Assembly: GCA_041623895.1 (NCBI GenBank)
Contig: JBFJVZ010000377.1
Location: 1 to 7,534 of the forward strand
DNA from: JBFJVZ01 sp041623895
Lineage (GTDB): Bacteria > Planctomycetota > Planctomycetia > Pirellulales > Pirellulaceae
Direction: 5' to 3'
Length of the DNA: 7,534 bases
How positions within the stretch are numbered: position 1 is the stretch's first letter; the number at the start of each line of letters is the position of its first letter. Both the position numbers and the translations under genes were made by a program. The notes under the pieces are model-generated. The model was not told the DNA's origin. It was given only the letters and a program-made list of their open reading frames with translations, and ran no database searches. Positions 1-7,054 of this stretch are shown here, one piece after another.

Positions 1-205
1 CACGTTCATGTTCTATACTGACGCACAAGTCGTGAAGCATGAGGCAAACGGGCAGAAAGAAGCATACGCCCGAAAGTACCTCGAAATTCTCAAACCCAAC
101 GATGAGTTTGGCTACTTGTCTGCTGACAACTTCACGGTCAGTTTTGATTCAAAACAGAACTTCGATGACAACTACAACAGCAACTGGTATTGGTACTACA
201 AGTAA
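1..205 (+). CDS. C-terminal part of an unrecognised protein (gene cut by window start)
   Basis: The open frame (second frame) runs in from the window edge with no stop, starting Thr-Phe-Met at base 2, and ends at TAA 203-205, so about 67 codons are visible. An ATG at base 8 exists, but no upstream sequence is available to test it, and the frame being open before it suggests an internal Met. The visible part starts with a charged, probably helical stretch (roughly residues 10-30, rich in Lys, Glu and Ala), then a Phe/Asp/Ser/Asn stretch, and ends in an unusual tail of Asn, Tyr and Trp (Asn-Trp-Tyr-Trp-Tyr-Tyr-Lys). I recognise no family. It is convergent with the sulfatase gene, 80 nt away. 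A 20-bp duplication covers its stop codon (see the repeat entry). That this is a real coding end is moderately likely; its function is unknown. Confidence 0.5.
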   Translation, partial: TFMFYTDAQVVKHEANGQKEAYARKYLEILKPNDEFGYLSADNFTVSFDSKQNFDDNYNSNWYWYYK

Positions 206-225
206 GGTATTGGTACTAAAAGAAA
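186..225 (+). repeat. 20-bp tandem duplication spanning a stop codon
   Basis: Bases 186-205 and 206-225 are two directly adjacent 20-bp units that match at 18 of 20 positions; both begin GGTATTGGTACTA. The first unit encodes the last residues and the TAA stop of the upstream plus-strand gene. In the second unit the TAA is AAA and one other base differs (C to A). The unit length is not a multiple of three, so it is not an in-frame peptide repeat. It looks like a local slippage duplication that left a decayed copy just after the stop. Confidence 0.85.
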
Positions 226-285
226 ACCACGGAGCAATTGTCAAATGTTGTGTTTTGAGTCGCCGGCGACGCATTGATCAGACGG

Positions 286-2088
286 CTACCTGCGGCGGAA
301 CATCAACAGCCGCATGTCGACGGCGATTTCACCGGGGATCTCCAACGCCTTTAATGTCAAAGTCGCGCGGCCGGGTTCCAGTCGCAGCGTGCCCAATTTC
401 ATCGGCCACCAGTCGCGAACGTATCCTTCGGCGCGTTCAAATCGGTCCTCCTTCATCCCGATCAATTCGGAGTCGTTCGCTTCGGTGACCGTCGTGATCA
501 GTTTTTCTTCACCGATGCTCAACTGCAACTTGGTACCGACGCTTGATTTGGGACAGGCGTAATACATTTCGACCTCGTACTCGCCGGCACTCAATACTTC
601 GACGTCCCAAGTGATTTCGCTGTCAGTGTCTTTCCACTCGGTCATGAACGTGCAATTGGGAAATCGGTTGCTACGAACAATGCTGCCATGCGGATTCGCA
701 TCGCGAGCGGGCAGTTGAGTCCATATGGCGTTTGGGTGCGCCATCGTAATCGGGCGTTTTGTCCCACTCCCCCTGCTCTTGGCCGGTTTGGTCTCGGCAA
801 CCCAAGCATCCAATTTCTGTTTCAGCGCTACCAGTTCATCCGGATACTTTCTTGCGACGTCAATTTGTTCGCGCGGATCATTCTGGACGTCATAAAACTC
901 TCCTGTCCCCTGTAGCCGAAACCGCCCGCTGCGAACAGTTGTTTTCCCATTCCAGGCACTGAACAAATAGCGATCGGGCCACTGGACCTTGGCACCACGC
1001 AATAGCGGTGCGATTGAGATCCCGTCCAGCGGTTTAGGAGACTTAAGTGTGATGCCGGCGAATTCAGCCAATGTTGGCAGCAAGTCAACGGCACCGGCGA
1101 TTCGCGTCACACGTGTCCCGGGCTTGATCGCGGCGGGATATCGAATCAAACACGGCGAACGTAAGCCGCCTTCGTGGGTCGAGCCCTTGCGGCCCCGTAA
1201 GCCGCCATTGAATCGCGAGCCATTGGGCCCGTTATCGCAGAAGTAAACGACGATTGTATTATCTGCGAGTTCGGCGTCGTCCAAGTGTTTCAACAAGCGG
1301 CCGACGTTGTCATCAATGTTCTCGCACATCGCCAGAGCCGCCCGCGTATGAATCAAGTTCTGCTTCTTGGCATTAGCGGCAACCGGATCGGGCACAATTT
1401 CCTTGTCCTTGAACTTGTCCCAATAGCGATCGGGGACTTGCATCGGCGAATGCGGTGTGTTCAGCGGCAAATAAACAAAGAATGGTTTGTCACGTTTGGC
1501 TGACATGAACTCGATCACGTGATCAGTTAAATCGTCAACCAAAAATCCTCTGCCTTTGACAATCTTTCCGTTGTGCTCCAGCATCGGATCATAATAGTGG
1601 CCCCAATGACCGCTGCAGAAACCGTAATAGTCATCAAAGCCGCGAGCGTTGGGGTGGTAAGGATACTGCATGCCACTGTGCCACTTCCCATACGCCGCGG
1701 TCGCGTACCCACCACCGCGAAAGACATCGCCAATCGTCTGCTCGTCGGCATTAAACCGTTCACCGCCGGTCGACGTGCTGTAGACACCCATGCGAGTGTG
1801 ATAGCGACCCGTTAAGAACTCAGCGCGCGTCGGTGAGCAGACAGCGCAGACGTAAAAGTTGTCGACTTCCGCGCCATCGCGAGCCAAGGAATCGATGTTC
1901 GGCGTCGACAAGTTTGGATTGCCATGCAAGCTCAAATCACCCCAGCCTTGATCATCGGTCAAGATCACCAGCACGTTGGGACGCTCATTTGCAGCGTAAC
2001 CAACGACCGAGAGAAGGATTTGAAACACAAAGCAGGCAACAAGCATGCACGGCCGGAGACCACGGTGTAAATAAGATGTTGAAAACAT
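286..2088 (-). CDS. Exported arylsulfatase, type I (formylglycine) sulfatase with C-terminal beta-rich domain
   Basis: Predicted to hydrolyse a sulfate ester, probably on a polysaccharide or glycan, outside the cytoplasm. The ATG at 2088 is preferred (600 residues): it follows AAAGGTGA and begins a Sec signal peptide (about residues 1-32, hydrophobic core 15-30, ending Val-Gly-Tyr-Ala). A longer frame opens at a TTG at 2166 but adds 26 non-signal-like residues. Visible sulfatase residues: Asp45-Asp46 (metal), Cys84-Ser-Pro-Thr-Arg88 (the Cys is the formylglycine precursor), Gly-Lys135-Trp-His137, Thr-Pro-His213, Asp285-Asn286 (metal) and Lys301 in a Gly-Arg-Lys-Gly motif. Residues from about 445 to the end form a beta-rich appendage with a Gly-Glu-Tyr-Glu-Val-Glu stretch, like those on other planctomycete sulfatases as I recall them; it may bind substrate. 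Last gene of the cluster, 102 nt after the DUF1501 gene. No maturase is nearby, so formylglycine formation would depend on an enzyme encoded elsewhere. Substrate not predictable. Confidence 0.95.
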   Translation of the reverse strand: MFSTSYLHRGLRPCMLVACFVFQILLSVVGYAANERPNVLVILTDDQGWGDLSLHGNPNLSTPNIDSLARDGAEVDNFYVCAVCSPTRAEFLTGRYHTRMGVYSTSTGGERFNADEQTIGDVFRGGGYATAAYGKWHSGMQYPYHPNARGFDDYYGFCSGHWGHYYDPMLEHNGKIVKGRGFLVDDLTDHVIEFMSAKRDKPFFVYLPLNTPHSPMQVPDRYWDKFKDKEIVPDPVAANAKKQNLIHTRAALAMCENIDDNVGRLLKHLDDAELADNTIVVYFCDNGPNGSRFNGGLRGRKGSTHEGGLRSPCLIRYPAAIKPGTRVTRIAGAVDLLPTLAEFAGITLKSPKPLDGISIAPLLRGAKVQWPDRYLFSAWNGKTTVRSGRFRLQGTGEFYDVQNDPREQIDVARKYPDELVALKQKLDAWVAETKPAKSRGSGTKRPITMAHPNAIWTQLPARDANPHGSIVRSNRFPNCTFMTEWKDTDSEITWDVEVLSAGEYEVEMYYACPKSSVGTKLQLSIGEEKLITTVTEANDSELIGMKEDRFERAEGYVRDWWPMKLGTLRLEPGRATLTLKALEIPGEIAVDMRLLMFRRR

Positions 2089-2090
2089 GG

Positions 2091-2098
2091 TCACCTTT
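2091..2098 (-). promoter_or_regulatory. Ribosome binding site deciding the sulfatase start
   Basis: On the minus strand AAAGGTGA lies 2 nt before the ATG at 2088. The AGGTGA part can pair with the 3' end of 16S rRNA. The spacing is short, but together with the signal peptide starting at this ATG it supports 2088 over the TTG at 2166. Confidence 0.5.
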
Positions 2099-2137
2099 GC
2101 TGTGGACGATCTGATTGGAATGCGTGATGTGCAGACC

Positions 2138-2166
2138 ATTGTCCTTGCAGTGATTCGCGCGGTCAA
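2138..2166 (-). promoter_or_regulatory. Candidate sigma70-type promoter in front of the sulfatase gene
   Basis: Read on the minus strand, TTGACC (2166-2161, 5 of 6 to the -35 consensus) is followed by exactly 17 nt and then GACAAT (2143-2138, 4 of 6 to the -10 consensus). Transcription would begin near 2131, giving a leader of about 43 nt before the ATG at 2088. It sits in the 102-nt gap between the DUF1501 and sulfatase genes, so the sulfatase could be transcribed separately as well as with its upstream neighbours. The TTG of the -35 box is the same TTG that opens the longer reading frame, a further reason not to use that start. The match is by eye only. Confidence 0.35.
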
Positions 2167-2190
2167 TTACGCATGGGTTGACAGCCTTGC

Positions 2191-3675
2191 TCAGGCGATG
2201 ATGTCGTGAACGGGCTGGTGGTCTTCCACTCCGGTCAACCGATAGTCCAGTCCCTGGAATCGGTAGCTCAGCCGGCGATGATCCAAACCCAATAAATGCA
2301 GGATCGTGGCGTTTAAATCGTGAATATGAACACCATAGCGGTCCCGGTCGACAATGTTGTAACACCAATCATCGGTTTGGCCGTAATTGATTCCACCTTT
2401 GATTCCGCCACCTGCCAGCCAAATGGAAAAGCAGCGTGGGTGATGGTCGCGGCCGTAGTTGGTCGCGTTGCCTCCTTGGCGATAGACCGTGCGACCGAAT
2501 TCGCCGCCCCACACGACCAGCGTATCATCCAACATGCCGCGTTGTTTCAGGTCCATGACTAATGCAGCCGACCCCTGATCTACTTCTTTGGCAAGCTTAG
2601 GATGCCGCGTCGGTAGCCCGCTGTGATGATCCCAGCCGCGATGATAGATTTGAATGAACCGCACGCCGCGCTGGGCAAGCCGTCGCGCGAGCAAACAATT
2701 CGCAGCATGCGTGCCGGGAATCTTTGCATCGGGTCCATATAAATCGAATGTGTGCTGTGGTTCGTCGCTGACATCGGTCAAATCCGGCACCGAAGTTTGC
2801 ATTCGATACGCCATCTCATACGCCGCGATCCGCGTGGCGATTTCCGGATCGCCCACAGCTTCGCGCCGCAATTGATTCAGCCTGGCAATCCCATCCAACA
2901 ACTGCCGACGATCCTTCGGTTCGGCGCCCGTAGGATCATTCAGGTACAAGACCGGGTCACCGGAAGAACGCAGCTTGACGCCCTGGTGATTGGACGGCAA
3001 GAACGCACTGCCCCAAAGTCTTGCATAGAGCGGTTGTGCTTGAGGATCGGTGTTCTTGTCCAACATCACGACAAACGCGGGCAAGCTCTCGCTCTCGCTT
3101 CCCAAACCGTAACTCAACCAAGCACCCAGACTGGGACGGCCAGGTTGCTGGTGCCCGGTCTGAAAGAAGGTGATTGCCGGGTCGTGATTGATCGCTTCGG
3201 TGTACATCGAACGGATGATGCAAATCTGGTCGGCGATCTTTCCGTGCCAGGGCAACATATCGCTGATCCATTGCCCGGAATCGCCGTGTTGCCGAAACGG
3301 CAGGAACGATTTGGCGGCCGGAAACGAGGATTGCCTGGAGGTCATGCCGGTCAATCGCTGCCCACCGCGAATCGAATCGGGAAGCTCCGTACCGTTCAGC
3401 TTCTCCAGCGACGGTTTGTAGTCAAAAGTGTCGATCTGGGATGGAGCACCAGACTGACAGAGGTAGATCACACGCTTTGCTTTGGCTGGAAAGTGAGTCG
3501 CACCGGGTTGACCGGGCGCATAACCAGGGCCATTAGCCTCGGCCAGCGACGGCGCTGCGGCGAACAGCTTTGGATTCAACAAACTCGCCAGTGCGGCGAT
3601 GCCGATTCCACTTGCGCCGCGAGCAAAGAAATATCGGCGGTTGGTCAGCAAGTTAGATTCGTTGATGGGATTCAT
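2191..3675 (-). CDS. DUF1501 family protein with twin-arginine signal
   Basis: The ATG at 3675 gives 494 residues and has GGAAG six bases upstream; a GTG at 3693 would add six residues without a better site. The N-terminus has a twin-arginine motif (Asn-Arg13-Arg14-Tyr-Phe-Phe) and a short hydrophobic Ala/Gly/Leu segment (about 20-34), so Tat export of a folded, perhaps metal-loaded protein is likely. DUF1501 features follow: Leu-Cys-Gln-Ser-Gly-Ala-Pro-Ser near 72, Asp-His-His-Ser-Gly near 349, Gly-Gly-Glu-Phe-Gly-Arg-Thr at 390-396, Gly-Arg-Asp-His-His at 408-412, and the closing segment with Leu-Gly-Leu-Asp-His and Gly-Leu-Asp-Tyr-Arg-Leu-Thr-Gly. The family is usually linked to the alkaline phosphatase/sulfatase fold, but its activity is unproven. 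It commonly follows a PSCyt1-DUF1549-DUF1553 gene in planctomycetes, as here (37-nt gap), which suggests a functional pair. Length is normal and the frame is intact. Confidence 0.93.
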   Translation of the reverse strand: MNPINESNLLTNRRYFFARGASGIGIAALASLLNPKLFAAAPSLAEANGPGYAPGQPGATHFPAKAKRVIYLCQSGAPSQIDTFDYKPSLEKLNGTELPDSIRGGQRLTGMTSRQSSFPAAKSFLPFRQHGDSGQWISDMLPWHGKIADQICIIRSMYTEAINHDPAITFFQTGHQQPGRPSLGAWLSYGLGSESESLPAFVVMLDKNTDPQAQPLYARLWGSAFLPSNHQGVKLRSSGDPVLYLNDPTGAEPKDRRQLLDGIARLNQLRREAVGDPEIATRIAAYEMAYRMQTSVPDLTDVSDEPQHTFDLYGPDAKIPGTHAANCLLARRLAQRGVRFIQIYHRGWDHHSGLPTRHPKLAKEVDQGSAALVMDLKQRGMLDDTLVVWGGEFGRTVYRQGGNATNYGRDHHPRCFSIWLAGGGIKGGINYGQTDDWCYNIVDRDRYGVHIHDLNATILHLLGLDHRRLSYRFQGLDYRLTGVEDHQPVHDIIA

Positions 3676-3681
3676 GTTTTG

Positions 3682-3686
3682 CTTCC
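3682..3686 (-). promoter_or_regulatory. Ribosome binding site of the DUF1501 gene
   Basis: GGAAG on the minus strand, six bases before the ATG at 3675, inside the 37-nt gap after the upstream gene's stop. It supports this ATG over the in-frame GTG at 3693. Confidence 0.45.
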
Positions 3687-3712
3687 ATGGCACACAGAGC
3701 GTGTCGGCTACT

Positions 3713-6700
3713 TTATGGTTTGGTTACAAATTCGCTTAGGTTCATGATCATTCGACCAAGTGACGTCCAGGCGGCTAATTCGGCTTGCTCAATTGATTCG
3801 TCGACCGGTGATTCACCAACCGACAACAACTTCGCAGCGGCCTGACCATCATTGCGATATTGCTGCAGCCGCCGGGTCAGTTCTGCCGACAGCACTTCCA
3901 GTTCCTGCTGCGTAGGTTTTCGACCAACACAGCTTTGGAATCCGTACACGATACGCTGCTGGGTTGCAGCACCGCCCGCAGAGAGGATTCGTCCGGCCAG
4001 GTGCCGGGCCGCTTCCACAAACTGTGGATCGTGCAACATCACAAAGGCTTGCAGCGGTGTGTTGGTGCGTGAGCGGCGAACCAGGCAAAACTCGCGTTCG
4101 GGCGCATCGAACGCCGCCATCGAAGGCGGCGGCACGGTTCGTTTCCAAAAGGTATACAGGCTGCGGCGATAAAGTTTCTCGCCGGAATCTTGTTTGTAAG
4201 TTCTTGAATAGCCCGGCCGGTTATTGATCTCTTGCCAAAGCCCTGTTGGATGATAGGGAAACACGCTCGGGCCACCCACTTCAGAGTTCAACAAACCGGA
4301 AACGTGCAGCGCGCTGTCCCGAATCACTTCGGCGTCCAACCGTAACCGCGGACCGCGGGCCAGCAAACGGTTGTCCGGATCAACCGCTACCAGCTCCGGC
4401 CGCAATCGTGACGACTGCCGATAAGTTGCCGACATCACGATTGTCTTGATCAAGGCTTTGACATTCCACTGCGACTGCACGAATTCGACCGCCAGCCAAT
4501 CGAGCAATTCTGGATGGCTTGGCCAATCGCCCTGGGCACCAAAGTCTTCCGTTGTCTTGACGATGCCGCTACCAAAAAGTTGTTGCCAAAAACGATTGAC
4601 AGTGACACGGGCGGTGAGCGGATGATCCGGCATCACCAGCCAGCGGGCCAAGCCCAGCCGATTCGGTGGGAGTTCGTCCGGCATCGGCGGCAGCGCTGCG
4701 GGCGTGCCCGGCTGCACTTCTTCGCGAGGTTTATCGTACTCGCCCCTGAGCAATACGTGCGTTTTCCGCGGATTGGGAAGCTCCGCCATCACCATCGTGG
4801 CGGGGAAACCATCAACCACCCCCGCTCTTTCTCGCTCGATCTCCTGTAACCGGCTGGCGGCTTTCTTGACATCGTCTGTCCCGAATCCCTGCAGCAGCCA
4901 GTCACGCAATCGAGACTTCTCCGCTGGCGACCGTTTGCCCCTTGGCTTTTGCACAATCGCTGCGATGGATACGGAAACCGGCGGCGTGCTTGATTCATGA
5001 ACTGCCATCCGAAACCGCGCGATGTGATGCGAACCGCCGTACTTGAAAATCATCCGCACCCGCAGGATCGTGCCGGACGCGTGGCCAACCGGCTCGCGAA
5101 ACACAAACATCGCAGAACGGTTTTCGATTTTCGTATTTCCATCGACCGCCCAACCCGTTCGGTCGGCCTTGCCGTCAATGGCCAGCGTGACGTGATACTT
5201 CTCTTGTGAGTAATCCGCCTCAGCGTTGGCAATTTCAACATCACGAAAGTTGTCCGGATCCTCGCTCGCCGCAAACTGGACCTCGAACTCACTGAGTACA
5301 AAGTTACCATTGCTTCCGCGACCGGTGCCGCCGTTGACAGTCGATGGGTCGGTGAGAGCTTCCAAACGCAGCGCGTTAACACGGCCGGCGTCGGTGCTAA
5401 GTAGCAGCTCGTAAGTCTCCGTGGCCGGATTGGGACCTGAGGCTAGCACGCTTTGATCTGGCTGGACTTCCAGGGTCGCTCCACCCGCTGACTTCATCTT
5501 GGACGGAACAAGCGTCTGCCAATGGTCGGCCCCGTCGGATAGTTGCTGCTCTAGCTGCTCCAGCGACAAACCCGAATCTTGGATGGCGCTAGCGAAAGCA
5601 GCTTTGGCTTCGGCAAGCTCCACGTCCAGCAATCGCAGTTGTTGTTTCAGGTACGGTGACGGGATTTTGGCCTTGGGATTGAATCCGTTCAGCCCGCGCT
5701 CCGAAATGTTGTTGAAGAAAGCAAAAAAGCGATAGAATTCGCGCTGCGAGATCGGGTCGTATTTGTGATCGTGACAGCGACCGCAGGTCATCGTCAGTCC
5801 CATCCAAACGGTCGACGTTGTGACCACACGATCAACCACGTACTCGGTGCGGTACTCTTCGTCGATCACACCGCCTTCGATCGTGATCGGATGGTTGCGA
5901 TGAAAGCCGGTCGCAAGTCGCTGAGAGTCAGACGCATTGGGCAAGAGATCGCCGGCGAGCTGTTCAAGCGTAAACTGATCGAACGGCATGTTGGTGTTCA
6001 GTGCGTGAATCACCCAATCTCGCCACACCCATTGTTCGCGTTCCAAGTCGTATTGATAGCCATTGGTATCAGCGTAGCGGGCGGCGTCCATCCAATACCG
6101 CGCCATGTGTTCGCCGTACCGATTCGAACGCAACAGGCGATCGACAACCTTTTCATAAGCGTCATCGGATTTATCACTGACAAAGTCATTGATTTCGTCG
6201 ATCGTCGGCGGTAGGCCCGTCAAATCGAGTGACAGGCGGCGAATCAGTGCGTAGCGGTCGGCTTCCGGGGATGGCTTCAGCTGCTCGGCATCCAGCCTCG
6301 CCAGCACGAAACGATCGATCGAATTGCGAATCCAATTTTCATCGGTCACTTCCGGCGGATCGGGTCGCTGCGGCGGCAGAAAAGACCAATGACCCTTGTA
6401 AGCCGCACCTTCTGCAATCCAGCGCCGCAAGATCTCAATTTCGGAAGCCGTCAGCTGCTTGCCCGAATCCGGAGGCGGCATTCGCAGCTCAGGATCGGTG
6501 CTGCTGATACGATCAACAAGTTCGCTTTCAGCGGCGCTGCCCTCGACGATTGCGCTGGCCTTGGCTTCCTGTTCGATGTCCAATCGCAAATCGGCTGCTC
6601 GTGTCTTTTCGTCGGGACCGTGACAAGCATAACACTTCTCCGACAGTATTGGTCGAACGTCACGATTGAATCTCAACGGCTCGTCGCCTGGCGAAACAGA

Positions 6701-6745
6701 ACCGAGGATCAACAATATCAAGGTGAAGCGTATGCCAAATACCAT
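3713..6745 (-). CDS. PSCyt1-DUF1549-DUF1553 protein (planctomycete cytochrome c-like), exported
   Basis: The ATG at 6745 gives 1010 residues; a GTG six bases earlier (6751) is equally in frame, and neither has a clear ribosome site. Order of parts, numbered from the ATG: a Sec signal (hydrophobic 5-18); a PSCyt1 cytochrome c-like domain (about 25-113) with the haem motif Cys38-Tyr-Ala-Cys41-His42 and a Met-Pro-Pro-Pro at 89-92 whose Met could be the distal ligand; DUF1549/PSCyt2 (about 138-348) ending in a second Cys321-Gly-Arg-Cys324-His325-Asp-His motif; a helical linker with possible coiled coil (about 366-400); a beta-rich insert (about 443-588) resembling a discoidin/F5-8-type sugar-binding module; and DUF1553/PSD1 (about 691-950). 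The C-terminal Trp-Thr-Ser-Leu-Gly-Arg segment closes it as is usual in the family. First gene of the cluster. Electron transfer or redox sensing tied to substrate use is often proposed; the true role is unknown. Frame intact. Confidence 0.94.
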   Translation of the reverse strand: MVFGIRFTLILLILGSVSPGDEPLRFNRDVRPILSEKCYACHGPDEKTRAADLRLDIEQEAKASAIVEGSAAESELVDRISSTDPELRMPPPDSGKQLTASEIEILRRWIAEGAAYKGHWSFLPPQRPDPPEVTDENWIRNSIDRFVLARLDAEQLKPSPEADRYALIRRLSLDLTGLPPTIDEINDFVSDKSDDAYEKVVDRLLRSNRYGEHMARYWMDAARYADTNGYQYDLEREQWVWRDWVIHALNTNMPFDQFTLEQLAGDLLPNASDSQRLATGFHRNHPITIEGGVIDEEYRTEYVVDRVVTTSTVWMGLTMTCGRCHDHKYDPISQREFYRFFAFFNNISERGLNGFNPKAKIPSPYLKQQLRLLDVELAEAKAAFASAIQDSGLSLEQLEQQLSDGADHWQTLVPSKMKSAGGATLEVQPDQSVLASGPNPATETYELLLSTDAGRVNALRLEALTDPSTVNGGTGRGSNGNFVLSEFEVQFAASEDPDNFRDVEIANAEADYSQEKYHVTLAIDGKADRTGWAVDGNTKIENRSAMFVFREPVGHASGTILRVRMIFKYGGSHHIARFRMAVHESSTPPVSVSIAAIVQKPRGKRSPAEKSRLRDWLLQGFGTDDVKKAASRLQEIERERAGVVDGFPATMVMAELPNPRKTHVLLRGEYDKPREEVQPGTPAALPPMPDELPPNRLGLARWLVMPDHPLTARVTVNRFWQQLFGSGIVKTTEDFGAQGDWPSHPELLDWLAVEFVQSQWNVKALIKTIVMSATYRQSSRLRPELVAVDPDNRLLARGPRLRLDAEVIRDSALHVSGLLNSEVGGPSVFPYHPTGLWQEINNRPGYSRTYKQDSGEKLYRRSLYTFWKRTVPPPSMAAFDAPEREFCLVRRSRTNTPLQAFVMLHDPQFVEAARHLAGRILSAGGAATQQRIVYGFQSCVGRKPTQQELEVLSAELTRRLQQYRNDGQAAAKLLSVGESPVDESIEQAELAAWTSLGRMIMNLSEFVTKP

Positions 6746-7054
6746 TTCCACAAATCTGCAAAACGAGTAAAGCGATTGCAGCTCAGCTGCGTGCGATTGT
6801 TTGCGATGCCGATCAACGCACCAGGGGTCAATGATTCTACTTCAGCGCTCAATCGCCAAGTGGAGGCGGGAATCAAGTGGATGCAATAAAGTCGCACTCA
6901 CAACGCGAAATCATCATGTAGCCGGCGATTTGCTGCGCGCATCGCGAAACAACACCTATGGGAGTGGGCTATACTCAGTAACAAGCGAATTCGTTGCCTG
7001 AACGTTGTGTAGCAGGGACTTTTCTACTCATTTCACTCCCGATACGATCGATCA
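6746..7054. other. Divergent intergenic region upstream of the three-gene cluster
   Basis: About 309 nt without a convincing gene, between the minus-strand cluster and the small plus-strand ORF. It must hold the main promoter of the cluster unless that lies further upstream, but I find no well-spaced -35/-10 pair on the minus strand: TAGAAT (6839-6834) resembles a -10 box without a matching -35, and TTGACC (6831-6826) resembles a -35 box without a matching -10. An inverted repeat GCAGCT-C-AGCTGC lies at 6778-6790, 33 nt before the ATG, where an operator could sit. On the plus strand, GAAACA (6946-6951), 18 nt, TATACT (6970-6975) is a weak promoter candidate. Short frames across the region do not look like proteins. 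Confidence 0.5.
6946..6975 (+). promoter_or_regulatory. Weak promoter candidate for the small right-hand ORF
   Basis: TATACT at 6970-6975 matches the -10 consensus at 5 of 6 positions; GAAACA 18 nt upstream matches the -35 consensus at only 3 of 6. Transcription would begin near 6982, about 73 nt before the GTG at 7055. The evidence is thin. Confidence 0.22.

Noticed and set aside
259..270. Perfect 12-bp palindrome GTCGCCGGCGAC between the convergent genes, considered as a terminator.
   Set aside because: Only a 4-bp stem once a loop is allowed, no T-run after it on either strand, and a palindrome of this length is expected about twice by chance in the window.
2089..2166. TTG at 2166 as the start of the sulfatase, giving 626 residues.
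   Set aside because: The added 26 residues are not signal-like, there is no ribosome site, and the ATG at 2088 has both a ribosome site and a proper signal peptide.
2752..3747. Plus-strand open frame of 331 codons.
   Set aside because: Lies antisense to the DUF1501 gene across most of its length; composition is Arg/Gln-rich without any domain, as expected for the shadow of a strongly coding strand.
5765..6214. Plus-strand open frame of 149 codons.
   Set aside because: Antisense to the DUF1549 part of the cytochrome-like gene, whose conserved motifs are clear; no independent support.
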